Below the pieces are notes generated by a model, which was not told where the DNA came from, searched no databases, and saw only the letters and a program-made list of their open reading frames with translations. A DNA stretch of 10,667 nt from Azonexus sp. (lineage in GTDB: Bacteria > Pseudomonadota > Gammaproteobacteria > Burkholderiales > Rhodocyclaceae). How positions within the stretch are numbered: the stretch's first letter is position 1; every line of letters starts with the position of its first letter. This document shows, piece by piece, positions 1-6,422 of this stretch. The position numbers and the translations under genes are program-made. The stretch is taken from positions 1 to 10,667 of the forward strand of contig JAITWU010000393.1 of the NCBI GenBank assembly GCA_031285115.1, in the 5' to 3' direction.

Positions 1-498
1 GCCTTGATGCTGTCGGTGGCCGATGAACACAGGCTGCGCGGCATGTTGTTCTGGCTCATGGGCGATCTCGGCCAGAACAGTAAACCGTGGCCGCCCTTGC
101 TGGCGCTGCTGTTTACGCTCATCGTCAGTATGCCGTTGGCCCGCGAACTCAATCTGCTCTCGCGCGGCCTGATGCAGGCGCGCGCCCTTGGTGTCGCCGT
201 CGACCGGCTGCGCTATGCGGTCTATCTGCTCGCTTCGCTGGCCACCGCCGTGGCGGTGACGACGGCGGGGTCGGTCGGTTTTGTCGGTCTGGTCGTGCCG
301 CATCTGGTGCGCCTTTCGACCGGCAACGATCAACGCCTGCTGCTCCCCGCTGCGGCGCTGGCTGGCGGCGCGCTGCTGGTGCTGGCCGATACGGCGGCGC
401 GCACGGTGATCGCCCCGCAGCAATTGCCGGTCGGCGTGCTGACAGCCTTGATCGGCGTGCCGGTCTTCCTCTTTCTGCTCTCAAGGCAGCCGCGATGA
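1..498 (+). CDS. FecCD/BtuC-type ABC importer permease, C-terminal part
   Basis: This is the 3' end of an inner-membrane permease of the FecCD family, which imports cobalamin, heme or ferric siderophores. The reading frame is open from the first base, so the start lies outside the window and 165 residues are visible. They are very hydrophobic with several membrane segments. They contain ARALGV (visible residues 60-65), part of the cytoplasmic coupling region that contacts the ATPase, then the family signature GFVGLVVPHLVR (93-104) and the C-terminal PVGVLTALIGVP segment (143-154). The position just before that segment, usually Glu in the family, is Gln here. The stop overlaps the start of the following ATPase gene (ATGA), so the two genes are in one operon and likely translationally coupled. 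The substrate cannot be read from this fragment; the binding-protein gene would be expected upstream. Confidence 0.93.
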   Translation, partial: ALMLSVADEHRLRGMLFWLMGDLGQNSKPWPPLLALLFTLIVSMPLARELNLLSRGLMQARALGVAVDRLRYAVYLLASLATAVAVTTAGSVGFVGLVVPHLVRLSTGNDQRLLLPAAALAGGALLVLADTAARTVIAPQQLPVGVLTALIGVPVFLFLLSRQPR

Positions 499-1268
499 AC
501 GCGCCGCTCTTGTCCGCCCGCGCCTTGACCGTTGAAATTGGCGGTCATCGCGTCGTTGATAGCCTCGACCTCGATCTGGCGCCGGGCGAGCGCCTGGCTA
601 TTCTCGGTCGCAACGGCGCTGGCAAATCGACCCTGTTATCGACCCTGGCCGGTCTGCGTCCGCCAACTGCGGGCGCGGTATTACTCGGCGGCCTCGATAG
701 CGCGGCGCTGCCGCCTCGCGCCGCCGCTTTGCGCCGGGCCTGGCTCGGCCAGTTTCAGAACGACCCGTTCGGCTCGACGGTGCTGGAAACGGCGCTGACT
801 GGTCGCCACCCGCATCTTGGCCGCTGGGCCTGGGAGTCGCCGCAGGATGCCGAACTCGCCCGGGCGGCGCTCGCCGCCGTTGGTCTGGCCGGTCTCGAAG
901 CGCGACCGACTCACACCCTCTCCGGCGGCGAGCGCCAGCGCCTCGGCATCGCCACCCTGCTCACCCAGGCCCCGCCGCTCTACCTGCTCGACGAACCGCT
1001 GTCGCATCTCGACCTCAATCACCAGATGGCCGTCCTCGATCTGTTCGCCGCCACTGCCCGCCAGCGCGGCGCGGGCGTCGTCATGGCGCTGCACGACCCG
1101 GCGCTCGCCCACCGTTTCTGCGACCGGGCGCTGCTCCTCTACGGCGCGGGCCGCCATGCCAGCGGTCCGGTCGACGCCACCCTGACGGCGGCGACACTCT
1201 CGAATCTTTACGGTTACCCTCTGCGTCAGCTCGAAGATGGCGGCTGGCGCTGCTTCATCCCTGAGTGA
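495..1268 (+). CDS. ABC transporter ATP-binding protein (FecE/BtuD type)
   Basis: This is the cytoplasmic ATPase that powers the FecCD-type importer encoded just upstream; it is 257 residues long, normal for the family. All nucleotide-binding motifs are intact: Walker A GRNGAGKST (38-46), Q-loop around Q86-Q88, signature LSGGERQ (142-148), Walker B LYLLDEP (162-168), D-loop SHLD (170-173) and the switch histidine H200 in ALHD. I chose the ATG at 495 because it overlaps the permease stop by four bases, has an AAGG ribosome-binding site about eight bases upstream, and gives the standard N-terminus. The same frame stays open further upstream, but that part is a shadow of the permease. The C-terminal NLYGYPLRQL resembles cobalamin and iron-siderophore ATPases. 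I cannot separate these substrates, so no gene symbol is given. Confidence 0.93.
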   Translation: MNAPLLSARALTVEIGGHRVVDSLDLDLAPGERLAILGRNGAGKSTLLSTLAGLRPPTAGAVLLGGLDSAALPPRAAALRRAWLGQFQNDPFGSTVLETALTGRHPHLGRWAWESPQDAELARAALAAVGLAGLEARPTHTLSGGERQRLGIATLLTQAPPLYLLDEPLSHLDLNHQMAVLDLFAATARQRGAGVVMALHDPALAHRFCDRALLLYGAGRHASGPVDATLTAATLSNLYGYPLRQLEDGGWRCFIPE

Positions 1269-1333
1269 CAACCGTCCGGTTTTATCGAAACAATTTGTAG
1301 CGACAGCATTATTTTTTAGTAATTTGACTTGCG

Positions 1334-1339
1334 TACAAT
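1334..1339 (+). promoter_or_regulatory. Candidate -10 box for the Tim44-like gene
   Basis: TACAAT fits the sigma-70 -10 consensus at five of six positions. It lies at the end of an AT-rich stretch (about 1285-1330) that stands out from the GC-rich surroundings, and would place the transcript start near 1346, some 25 bases before the ATG. No good -35 is found at the right spacing: the region 16-18 bases upstream is only T-rich (TATTTT), and the nearby TTGACT is too close to serve. The call rests on the -10 match and the base composition. Confidence 0.4.
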
Positions 1340-1370
1340 CGGCGCACAACTTTGTCCCAAGGAGACCCCC

Positions 1371-2249
1371 ATGAACAAATTTTTTGCCCTGATTGCCGTA
1401 CTCATTCTCGGTGTGGCAATCAATATCAACGATGCCGAAGCCAGACGCTTGGGCGGTGGCGGTTCGAGCGGAATGCAGCGTTCAATGACGCCGCCCGCCC
1501 AGCGCAACGCCGCGCCGCAAGCGCCGCGTCAGCAGCAGACCGCCCCCGCCGCGACCCCGCAACCCCAGCCGAAACGCTCGTGGATGGGGCCAATCGCCGG
1601 TCTCGCCGCCGGTCTTGGCTTGGCCGCACTGGCTTCCCACCTCGGTTTTGGCGAAGAACTCGCCAATTTCATGATGATCGCCTTGCTGGCCGTTGCCGTC
1701 ATCGCCGCCATCGCCTTCTTCAAACGCAAACAGGCCGCCGCTCAGGGACAGGGGATGCGTTACGCCGGAGCGGGCGCTAACTACGGCGCGCCGACCGGTA
1801 ACACCGTGCGTCCCGACTTCATTCCAGCCAGCGGCCCGGCATCCGGCCCGGCGCAGGCTGACAGCGGCGGCAACATTCCCGCCGATTTCGATGTCGCAGG
1901 TTTCGTGCGCAACGCCAAGGTCAATTTCATCCGTCTGCAAGCCGCCAACGATGCCGGTAACCTCGACGACATCCGCGAATTCACCTCGCCGGAAATGTTC
2001 GGCGAAATCAAACTCGCCATCGACGAACGCCAGGGCGCCAGTCAGGAAACCGATGTCGTTCATCTCGACGCCGAAGTCATTGATGTCACCGAAGAGGCAG
2101 GCCGCTACATCGTCAGCGTGCATTTCAGCGGCCAGATCCGCGAAGAAAAGAACGGCCCGGTCGAGCCGTTCTCCGAAATCTGGCACATGACCAAACCAAC
2201 CAATGGCAGCCGTGGCTGGGTAATCGCGGGCATCCAGCAGGTGCAGTAG
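1371..2249 (+). CDS. Tim44-like domain exported/membrane protein
   Basis: This 292-residue protein has a Tim44-like C-terminal domain, a fold found in the mitochondrial import motor and in many proteobacterial proteins of unclear role. The N-terminus is a signal peptide (hydrophobic core 4-17, probable cleavage near AEA at 22-24) followed by RRLGGGGSSGMQR, typical of the betaproteobacterial members. Next comes a Pro/Gln/Ala-rich linker (about 40-68), a hydrophobic stretch (72-91), a strong membrane segment (99-117) ending in FKRK, a second flexible linker, and the Tim44-like domain (about 172-292). The ATG at 1371 is chosen over an upstream in-frame codon because it follows GGAG at good spacing and begins the signal peptide. 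The gene is monocistronic, between a candidate promoter and a strong terminator. A role in envelope or membrane-protein assembly is only an inference. Confidence 0.88.
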   Translation: MNKFFALIAVLILGVAININDAEARRLGGGGSSGMQRSMTPPAQRNAAPQAPRQQQTAPAATPQPQPKRSWMGPIAGLAAGLGLAALASHLGFGEELANFMMIALLAVAVIAAIAFFKRKQAAAQGQGMRYAGAGANYGAPTGNTVRPDFIPASGPASGPAQADSGGNIPADFDVAGFVRNAKVNFIRLQAANDAGNLDDIREFTSPEMFGEIKLAIDERQGASQETDVVHLDAEVIDVTEEAGRYIVSVHFSGQIREEKNGPVEPFSEIWHMTKPTNGSRGWVIAGIQQVQ

Positions 2250-2270
2250 CAAAGGCAGATATAGCTGAAA

Positions 2271-2304
2271 AAAACAAGGGCGCTCCGGAGAGCGCCCTTG
2301 TTTT
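2271..2304. terminator. Bidirectional intrinsic terminator between convergent genes
   Basis: A perfect 15-bp inverted repeat, AAAACAAGGGCGCTC and its complement, encloses a CGGA tetraloop. The stem is GC-rich near the loop and its A-tract and T-tract lie at the ends, so a transcript from either side forms a hairpin followed by U residues. It sits 21 bases after the stop of the Tim44-like gene and 10 bases beyond the stop of the lipoprotein gene on the other strand, so it should end both transcripts. Confidence 0.93.
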
Positions 2305-2314
2305 GATGCCGCCC

Positions 2315-2905
2315 TCAGCGCGGCGGCGGAGCCGGGGGAGCGCCCGGCGGCGGCGGTGGGATACCGGCTTCGCTGGCTTGAATCGGCGGCGGTTGATCTG
2401 GCGCGGGCTGCTGCCGGTACTGTGTCGATCGCGCTCCCTGCGCCGGGCGCTGATAGGAGAAGTTACCCGAAACCGGCACCTGATGGCCCTTGGCATACAT
2501 GCACTGGATATAGGCGCCATCGTACTGACGTTGTGTGTCGTAGCTGGAAGCGCGTCCGCTGTCGCTGCCGATGGCGCTACCAAACAGCAGCCCCGTGCCA
2601 GCGCCGACTGCCGCACCACGGCTGTCGCCGCCGAGGGCGACGCCAGCCAGCGCGCCAATGACGGTGCCGACGGCGGCGCTGGTGATCGCCGATTCCTGGG
2701 CGGCGTTGCCAGCCGAGCGACCGCCGATCATGTTGAGCGCGTACTGGCGGCAAAACATGTCGTCATGGTTGAACTGCTCAAAGGTCATGCCGCTGCCCGG
2801 CAGGACGGTCACATTGGGGCCGGTCGGCGTTACGGCGCAACCGCCGACAGCGGCTGCTGCTACGATCAAGGCAAGGCACGGCAGGCGATGGAATGGCGTG
2901 GTCAT
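2315..2905 (-). CDS. Glycine-zipper outer-membrane-type lipoprotein
   Basis: This is a predicted lipoprotein of 196 residues. The signal peptide ends at a plausible lipobox VGGC with C23 as the lipidated cysteine; residue +2 is Ala, so outer-membrane sorting is expected by the Lol rule. After it come a D49/C52 motif (HDDMFCRQYA), a glycine-zipper hydrophobic region with GxxxG-like spacing (about 78-113), then the conserved block YDGAYIQCMYAKGHQVP (128-144) and a proline-rich tail. C52 and C134 could form a disulfide. The ATG at 2905 is preferred over an upstream in-frame codon because it has AGGAG eight bases upstream and starts directly with the signal peptide. It is the second gene of an operon with the small exported protein that ends 11 bases before it. 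Related proteins are usually annotated only as glycine-zipper family proteins; the function is unknown. Confidence 0.85.
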   Translation of the reverse strand: MTTPFHRLPCLALIVAAAAVGGCAVTPTGPNVTVLPGSGMTFEQFNHDDMFCRQYALNMIGGRSAGNAAQESAITSAAVGTVIGALAGVALGGDSRGAAVGAGTGLLFGSAIGSDSGRASSYDTQRQYDGAYIQCMYAKGHQVPVSGNFSYQRPAQGARSTQYRQQPAPDQPPPIQASEAGIPPPPPGAPPAPPPR

Positions 2906-2913
2906 GGTTGATG

Positions 2914-2918
2914 CTCCT
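2914..2918 (-). promoter_or_regulatory. Shine-Dalgarno site overlapping the upstream stop codon
   Basis: Read on the minus strand the sequence is TAGGAG: the TAG stop of the upstream exported protein shares two bases with the AGGAG ribosome-binding site of the lipoprotein gene. Ribosomes ending on the first gene would sit on the start site of the second, so coupling of the two is likely. The site also fixes the lipoprotein start at 2905. Confidence 0.75.
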
Positions 2919-3306
2919 ATTGCGGCAGTACTCTGAGCCAGTTTCCCTTGCATTCGCTGACGTAAGGGTAATAGCCAGCCGGATCGCGGCAGTAATACCA
3001 GACGTCAGAAGCAGCTGGCGCGGAGACCGGCGCACTCGCCGCCGGGGTTTGCTGGATGTAGGTCGGTGCTGCTTGCGGTTGTGTGACGACCACCGGCGGG
3101 ACAACCGGGACGGTCCACCAGGGCGAGACATAGCCGCCCCAAGGATAGTAGCCGCCATAATAACCACCACCCCAGAAACCGGCGCCGACGCCGATTCCGA
3201 TACTCACTCTGGGGCCGTGTCGTCCACGGGCGCTGGCTTCGTCGATGCTGACTGCGGTGATGGCGGCGAGGCAGAGCGCGGTCGCCAGGATTTTGACTGC
3301 TTTCAT
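2917..3306 (-). CDS. Small Gly/Tyr/Trp-rich exported protein with WYYC C-terminal motif
   Basis: This encodes a small exported protein of 129 residues. The signal peptide (hydrophobic core 6-19) likely ends at ASA (24-26). The mature part begins with a basic segment, then an aromatic glycine-rich repeat-like stretch (GFWGGGYYGGYYPWGGY, 43-59), a Pro/Val/Ala/Gln linker, and a compact C-terminal block with WYYC (103-106), YYPYV (112-116), C119, W123 and VLPQ. This WYYC...YYPYV...C...W...VP pattern recurs at the end of many small proteobacterial envelope proteins, and the two cysteines may pair. The ATG at 3306 has a strong GGAGG five bases upstream. It is the first gene of a two-gene operon with the glycine-zipper lipoprotein, suggesting both act in the cell envelope. 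No enzymatic motif is visible and the function is unknown. Confidence 0.82.
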   Translation of the reverse strand: MKAVKILATALCLAAITAVSIDEASARGRHGPRVSIGIGVGAGFWGGGYYGGYYPWGGYVSPWWTVPVVPPVVVTQPQAAPTYIQQTPAASAPVSAPAASDVWYYCRDPAGYYPYVSECKGNWLRVLPQ

Positions 3307-3339
3307 GGCATCCTCCGAAAAATTGCCTAGTACGTAAGC

Positions 3340-3345
3340 ATTTTA
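3340..3345 (-). promoter_or_regulatory. Candidate -10 box for the envelope two-gene operon
   Basis: On the minus strand TAAAAT matches the -10 consensus at five of six positions and lies 33 bases upstream of the ATG at 3306. The -35 region at 17-base spacing (ACTTCT) is poor. The site is the best match in the gap between the operon and the terminator of the CoA-transferase gene, which is where a promoter must lie. Confidence 0.35.
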
Positions 3346-3386
3346 GACTGGGGGTGGCCCAAAGAAGTTGCCGCCTTGTAAGAAAA

Positions 3387-3420
3387 GGTAACCGCGCCGC
3401 CCACAGGCAGCGCGGTTACC
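3387..3420 (-). terminator. Intrinsic terminator of the CoA-transferase gene
   Basis: An 11-bp perfect stem, GGTAACCGCGC paired with GCGCGGTTACC, is extended after one mismatch by a 3-bp GCC/GGC stem around a 4-base loop. On the minus strand it starts 13 bases after the stop of the CoA-transferase gene and is followed by TTTTCTT, as expected for an intrinsic terminator. On the plus strand it is followed by ATTTT, so some activity in that direction is possible. Confidence 0.82.
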
Positions 3421-3433
3421 ATTTTGCCGCCGG

Positions 3434-4729
3434 TCAGAGCAGATTCATTTTCTTCGCCGCCGCCCGCAGTTCTTCGCGGAAGTTCGGGTGGGCGATGCCG
3501 ATCAGTTCCTGACAGCGTTGTTTGGCCGATTTGCCGCGCAACTGGGCGACGCCATGTTCGGTGACGACGTAGTTGATGTCGTTCTTGCTGGTCGAGACGT
3601 GGGTGCCGGGCGTCAAGGTCGGTACGATGCGCGAGATGGTGTCGTCCTTGGCCGTCGACGGCAGCACGATGAAGGCTTTGCCGCCTTTGGAGCGGTTGGC
3701 GGCGCGGACGAAATCAGCCTGTCCGCCGGTGCCGGAGTGCGGCAGGGTGCCGAGGCTTTCGGAACCGCATTGGCCGAGGAAGTCAATCTGCATGGTGGCG
3801 TTGATGGCGTGCAGGTTGTCGTTTTGCCCGGCGAGGAAGGGGTCATTGGTGAAATCGACCGGGTGCATTTCCATCATCGGGTTGCGATCCATGAACTGAT
3901 AGAGTTTCTTGGAGCCAAGCGCGAAGGTGGCGAGCATTTTGCCCGGCATGTAGTTCTTTTTGCGGTTGGTGACGACGCCAGCCTCAACCATGCTCATGAT
4001 GCCGTCGCCGATCATTTCGGTGTGGATGCCGAGGTCGCGTTTGCTGTTCAACTGCATGACCACGGCGTCGGGAATGCCGCCATAGCCGATCTGCAAAGTG
4101 GCGCCGTCGGGGATCATGTCGGCGACGTATTTGCCGATGGCTTCCTGAACCGGGCCGATTTTGGGCAGGCCGACTTCGGAAATCGGCTCGTCGCTTTCGC
4201 ACAGCGCGGTGACTTCAGAAATATGGATATGGCAATTGCCGTAAGCGAACGGCACATTGGGATTGACTTCCAGCACCACGGCGCGTGCTTTTTTGACGGC
4301 GGCCATGATGTAGTCGGTGCCGAGCGAGGTCGAGAAATAACCGTGCTTGTCCATCGGCGAAACCAGGGCAAAGACGACTTCGCTGGGCAGGAGGCCACGG
4401 CGGACCAACTCGGGCATTTCGGAAAAATAGGAGGGAAAGTAATCGACCCAGCCTGCCTGCGCGCCAGCGCGCGTTGGGCCGCCGAGAAAGTAGGCGGTAT
4501 GGCGGACGTTGTCGACCGTTTCCGGGTCGATGTAGCCGTATTTGCGAATCGGCAGAATGGAGGACACCTGCACCCCGCGAAAATCACGGCGGGCCTCAGA
4601 AAGCGCCGTCAACAGGGCGGGTGGCTCGCCAACGCCGGAAGGGACAACGATGGAATCGCCATTTTTGACGAAACGGATAGCATCGGCGGCGGATACCCGC
4701 TTTTGCTGATAGAGGGCTTGAACGGACAT
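3434..4729 (-). CDS. Acetyl-CoA hydrolase/transferase family protein, probably a CoA-transferase
   Basis: This 431-residue cytoplasmic enzyme belongs to the family that includes 4-hydroxybutyrate and butyryl-CoA:acetate CoA-transferases and so-called acetyl-CoA hydrolases. It would move CoA between a short-chain acid and acetate. Visible motifs are EVNPNVPF (154-161), the glycine-rich CoA-site loop LQIGYGGIPDAV (212-223), HTEM with E238 at the place of the glutamate that forms the covalent CoA intermediate, GTGGQADF (333-340), and the C-terminal VVTEHGVAQLRGKS (388-401) and IAHPNFR (412-418). The ATG at 4729 is chosen over an upstream in-frame codon because a near-perfect GAGGAGG lies six bases before it. 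It appears monocistronic, with a terminator-like hairpin on each side. The physiological acid cannot be read from sequence; acetate, propionate or 4-hydroxybutyrate metabolism are candidates. Confidence 0.9.
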   Translation of the reverse strand: MSVQALYQQKRVSAADAIRFVKNGDSIVVPSGVGEPPALLTALSEARRDFRGVQVSSILPIRKYGYIDPETVDNVRHTAYFLGGPTRAGAQAGWVDYFPSYFSEMPELVRRGLLPSEVVFALVSPMDKHGYFSTSLGTDYIMAAVKKARAVVLEVNPNVPFAYGNCHIHISEVTALCESDEPISEVGLPKIGPVQEAIGKYVADMIPDGATLQIGYGGIPDAVVMQLNSKRDLGIHTEMIGDGIMSMVEAGVVTNRKKNYMPGKMLATFALGSKKLYQFMDRNPMMEMHPVDFTNDPFLAGQNDNLHAINATMQIDFLGQCGSESLGTLPHSGTGGQADFVRAANRSKGGKAFIVLPSTAKDDTISRIVPTLTPGTHVSTSKNDINYVVTEHGVAQLRGKSAKQRCQELIGIAHPNFREELRAAAKKMNLL

Positions 4730-4735
4730 GGATTT

Positions 4736-4742
4736 CCTCCTC
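4736..4742 (-). promoter_or_regulatory. Strong ribosome-binding site that fixes the CoA-transferase start
   Basis: On the minus strand GAGGAGG, nearly the full anti-16S complement, stands six bases before the ATG at 4729. The longer in-frame start at 4798 would add 23 residues including a basic KKSRRK run, would read through this site, and would cover the hairpin at 4767-4796, so it is rejected. Confidence 0.85.
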
Positions 4743-4752
4743 GATTTTTTGG

Positions 4753-4796
4753 CAAAAACAAAAATGGTCACACATTCCCCTTGGGGCTGTGCTGAC
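4753..4796 (-). terminator. Hairpin plus T-tract between the methyltransferase and CoA-transferase genes
   Basis: On the minus strand the dyad pairs GTCA/TGAC, CACA/TGTG and CCCC/GGGG, separated by a one-base bulge and a small internal loop, with a tight loop. It is followed directly by CATTTTTGTTTTTG. This looks like an intrinsic terminator for the operon ending at 4849, 52 bases upstream of it. Because it is also only 38 bases from the CoA-transferase ATG, it may be part of that gene's leader and act as an attenuator. No promoter with good boxes is seen between the hairpin and the start codon. Confidence 0.6.
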
Positions 4797-4848
4797 AAGG
4801 ATCAAACAATGAGGCTTTTTGCGCTTCGCAGTATATGCCGGGGCGTCA

Positions 4849-6003
4849 TCAGTGTCGCCGGTTACTGCCGGTGACCATGCGTATCTCGAACAAACGGCAT
4901 TCGAGCGGGCCGTTGAACAACGGCGTCTTGCGGCTGGGTTTCAAGCCAAGGAGTTTGGGCAGGCGCAAATCGGCGGTGAAGAAAAAGCAGTTCCAGCCCG
5001 GCCAGTGGCGTTTCAGCGATGTGCCGAGCCGGGGATAGAAAGCGGCGAGCTGGTCGAGTTCGCCAAGGCGCTCGCCGTAGGGCGGGTTGGCGATGAGGAT
5101 GCCGGGTTCTGTCGGCGGTTGAATTTCCAGCAAATCACCGTATTCGACCGTGACCACGCCGTCCAGCCCGGCTTCCTGCAAATTGCGCCGGGTCGCCCGC
5201 AGCGCCCGCTCGTCGATGTCGTAACCGCGAATGGCGGGCGCTGCGGCCAGCGCCGCCGCCGGTTTGACGCGGGCGAAGGCGGCGCTGCGCAGATCGGCCC
5301 AGGTCTTTGCCTCAAATTTTTTCAGCAGTTCAAAGGCAAAACCGCGCTCCAGGCCGGGGGCGCGGTCGAGCGCCATCTGCGCCGCTTCGAGCAAAAAAGT
5401 GCCGCTGCCGCACATCGGGTCGATCAAGGGCTGGCCGGGCTGCCAGCCGGTCATTTGCAAAATGCCGGCGGCGATATTTTCCTTTAGCGGCGCTTCAACG
5501 CTGGCCTTGCGCAAACCGCGCTGCCACAGCGGCGGGCCGGAAGTATCGAGATAAAGCGTGCACTCGCTCTCGCTCAAAAAGACATGAATGCTGACATCCG
5601 GGTGGCGCGTGTCGATATTGGGCCGCTCGCCGCAATCTTCGCGGAAGCGGTCGCAGACGGCATCCTTGACGCGCAAGGTGACGAAATCGAGCGATTTCAA
5701 GGGGCATTTGATCGCCGTTGTCACCACGCGCAGCGTTCGCGTCACGGCAAAATGATTGGGCCACAACTGGCGGACGGCCAGACGGTAAATATCATCCTCG
5801 CTGGCGTAAGGCCCTTTGACGATATGCCAGAGAATCCGGGTCGCCAGCCGCGATTCGAGATTGGCGCGATAACAGACGGACCAGTCGCCGCTGAAGGAAA
5901 CGCCGCCGTGGGTCATCCGCAGGTCGTTGCCGCCGACGTTGCGCAGTTCCTCAAGGAGCAGGTTTTCGAGGCCGCGCGGGCAAGTGGCGAAATAGTGGTT
6001 CAT
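4849..6003 (-). CDS. rlmL: THUMP-domain RNA methyltransferase, RlmL (23S rRNA m2G2445) type
   Basis: This is a SAM-dependent RNA N2-guanine methyltransferase of 384 residues, corresponding to the N-terminal half of the long E. coli RlmL. It opens with NHYFATCPRGLE, the usual start of the family, followed by a ferredoxin-like/THUMP region (about 40-155) that binds RNA, then a Rossmann methyltransferase domain. SAM motif I is DPMCGSGT (195-202) and the catalytic motif IV is NPPY (306-309), typical of N-methylation of guanine. I place the start at the ATG 6003, two bases after the stop of the HemJ gene, rather than the TTG at 6009; no strong ribosome-binding site is seen, so translation is probably coupled. 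The RlmK half found in E. coli RlmL is absent, as is common in betaproteobacteria. The exact target guanine is inferred from homology. Confidence 0.88.
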   Translation of the reverse strand: MNHYFATCPRGLENLLLEELRNVGGNDLRMTHGGVSFSGDWSVCYRANLESRLATRILWHIVKGPYASEDDIYRLAVRQLWPNHFAVTRTLRVVTTAIKCPLKSLDFVTLRVKDAVCDRFREDCGERPNIDTRHPDVSIHVFLSESECTLYLDTSGPPLWQRGLRKASVEAPLKENIAAGILQMTGWQPGQPLIDPMCGSGTFLLEAAQMALDRAPGLERGFAFELLKKFEAKTWADLRSAAFARVKPAAALAAAPAIRGYDIDERALRATRRNLQEAGLDGVVTVEYGDLLEIQPPTEPGILIANPPYGERLGELDQLAAFYPRLGTSLKRHWPGWNCFFFTADLRLPKLLGLKPSRKTPLFNGPLECRLFEIRMVTGSNRRH

Positions 6004-6005
6004 GT

Positions 6006-6422
6006 TCAAAAGGGTTTGAGTACGACAAGAAACAGCACCACCAGCAACACCACCACCGGCAGTTCATTATAAAAACGGAACCAGACGTGCGAGCGGCGGT
6101 TGCGGTTGGCGTGGAAATCGGCCAAGAGACGACCGCAATGCCAGTGATAGGCGAGCAGCACGGCGACCAGAACCAGTTTGACATGCAGCCAGCCGCCGCC
6201 AAAACCATAGCCGAGCCACAACCAGAGGCCGGTTGCGGCGGCGAGAACGCCGAGCGGCGTCATGAATTTGAACAGCTTGCCGGACATCAAGAGCAGCCGC
6301 TCGCGTTCGGCCACGCTGTCGGCGGGAACCATCGCCAGATTGACGAAAATGCGCGGCAGGTAAAAGAGACCGGCGAACCACGAAATGACCATCCAGATAT
6401 GCAAGGCTTTTACGACGAGCAT
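6006..6422 (-). CDS. hemJ: HemJ-like protoporphyrinogen IX oxidase
   Basis: This 138-residue integral membrane protein matches HemJ (formerly UPF0093, often labelled CopD family), which oxidises protoporphyrinogen IX to protoporphyrin IX in heme synthesis and replaces HemG or HemY in many bacteria. Four membrane segments are visible (about 7-27, 53-71, 79-97, 118-136). Family hallmarks are an early histidine H8 (ALHIWMVISW), WFAGLFYLPRIFV (15-27), WLHVKL (78-83, with H80 and K82), a YHWHCGRLL segment (92-100), and the ending FYNELPVVVLLVVLFLVVLKPF (117-138). The ATG at 6422 has AGGA about eight bases upstream. The start lies inside the end of the SDR gene (13-base overlap), and its stop is two bases before the methyltransferase ATG, so all three genes form one transcription unit. 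The assignment to heme synthesis rests on family knowledge. Confidence 0.88.
   Translation of the reverse strand: MLVVKALHIWMVISWFAGLFYLPRIFVNLAMVPADSVAERERLLLMSGKLFKFMTPLGVLAAATGLWLWLGYGFGGGWLHVKLVLVAVLLAYHWHCGRLLADFHANRNRRSHVWFRFYNELPVVVLLVVLFLVVLKPF

Noticed and set aside
87..494. N-terminal extension of the ATPase frame by about 136 codons
   Set aside because: The extension overlaps the permease gene out of frame, is Arg/Ala/Gly-rich, and the family start is at 495 where stop and start overlap.
1270..1283. AACCG-TC-CGGTTTT as a terminator for the ATPase gene
   Set aside because: The stem is at most five base pairs with a two-base loop, too small to be a convincing terminator.
1324..1339. 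TTGACT and TACAAT read as a -35/-10 pair
   Set aside because: Only four bases separate them, far below the 16-18 required, so only TACAAT is kept as a candidate -10.
1482..2252. A 256-codon minus-strand frame opposite the Tim44-like gene
   Set aside because: The plus strand has a signal peptide, ribosome-binding site and Tim44-like domain. The minus frame begins inside the terminator side and has no family pattern.
3488..4795. A 435-codon open frame on the plus strand opposite the CoA-transferase gene
   Set aside because: The minus-strand gene has full-length family motifs, a strong ribosome-binding site and a terminator. The plus frame is a His/Asp/Gly-rich mirror with no motif.
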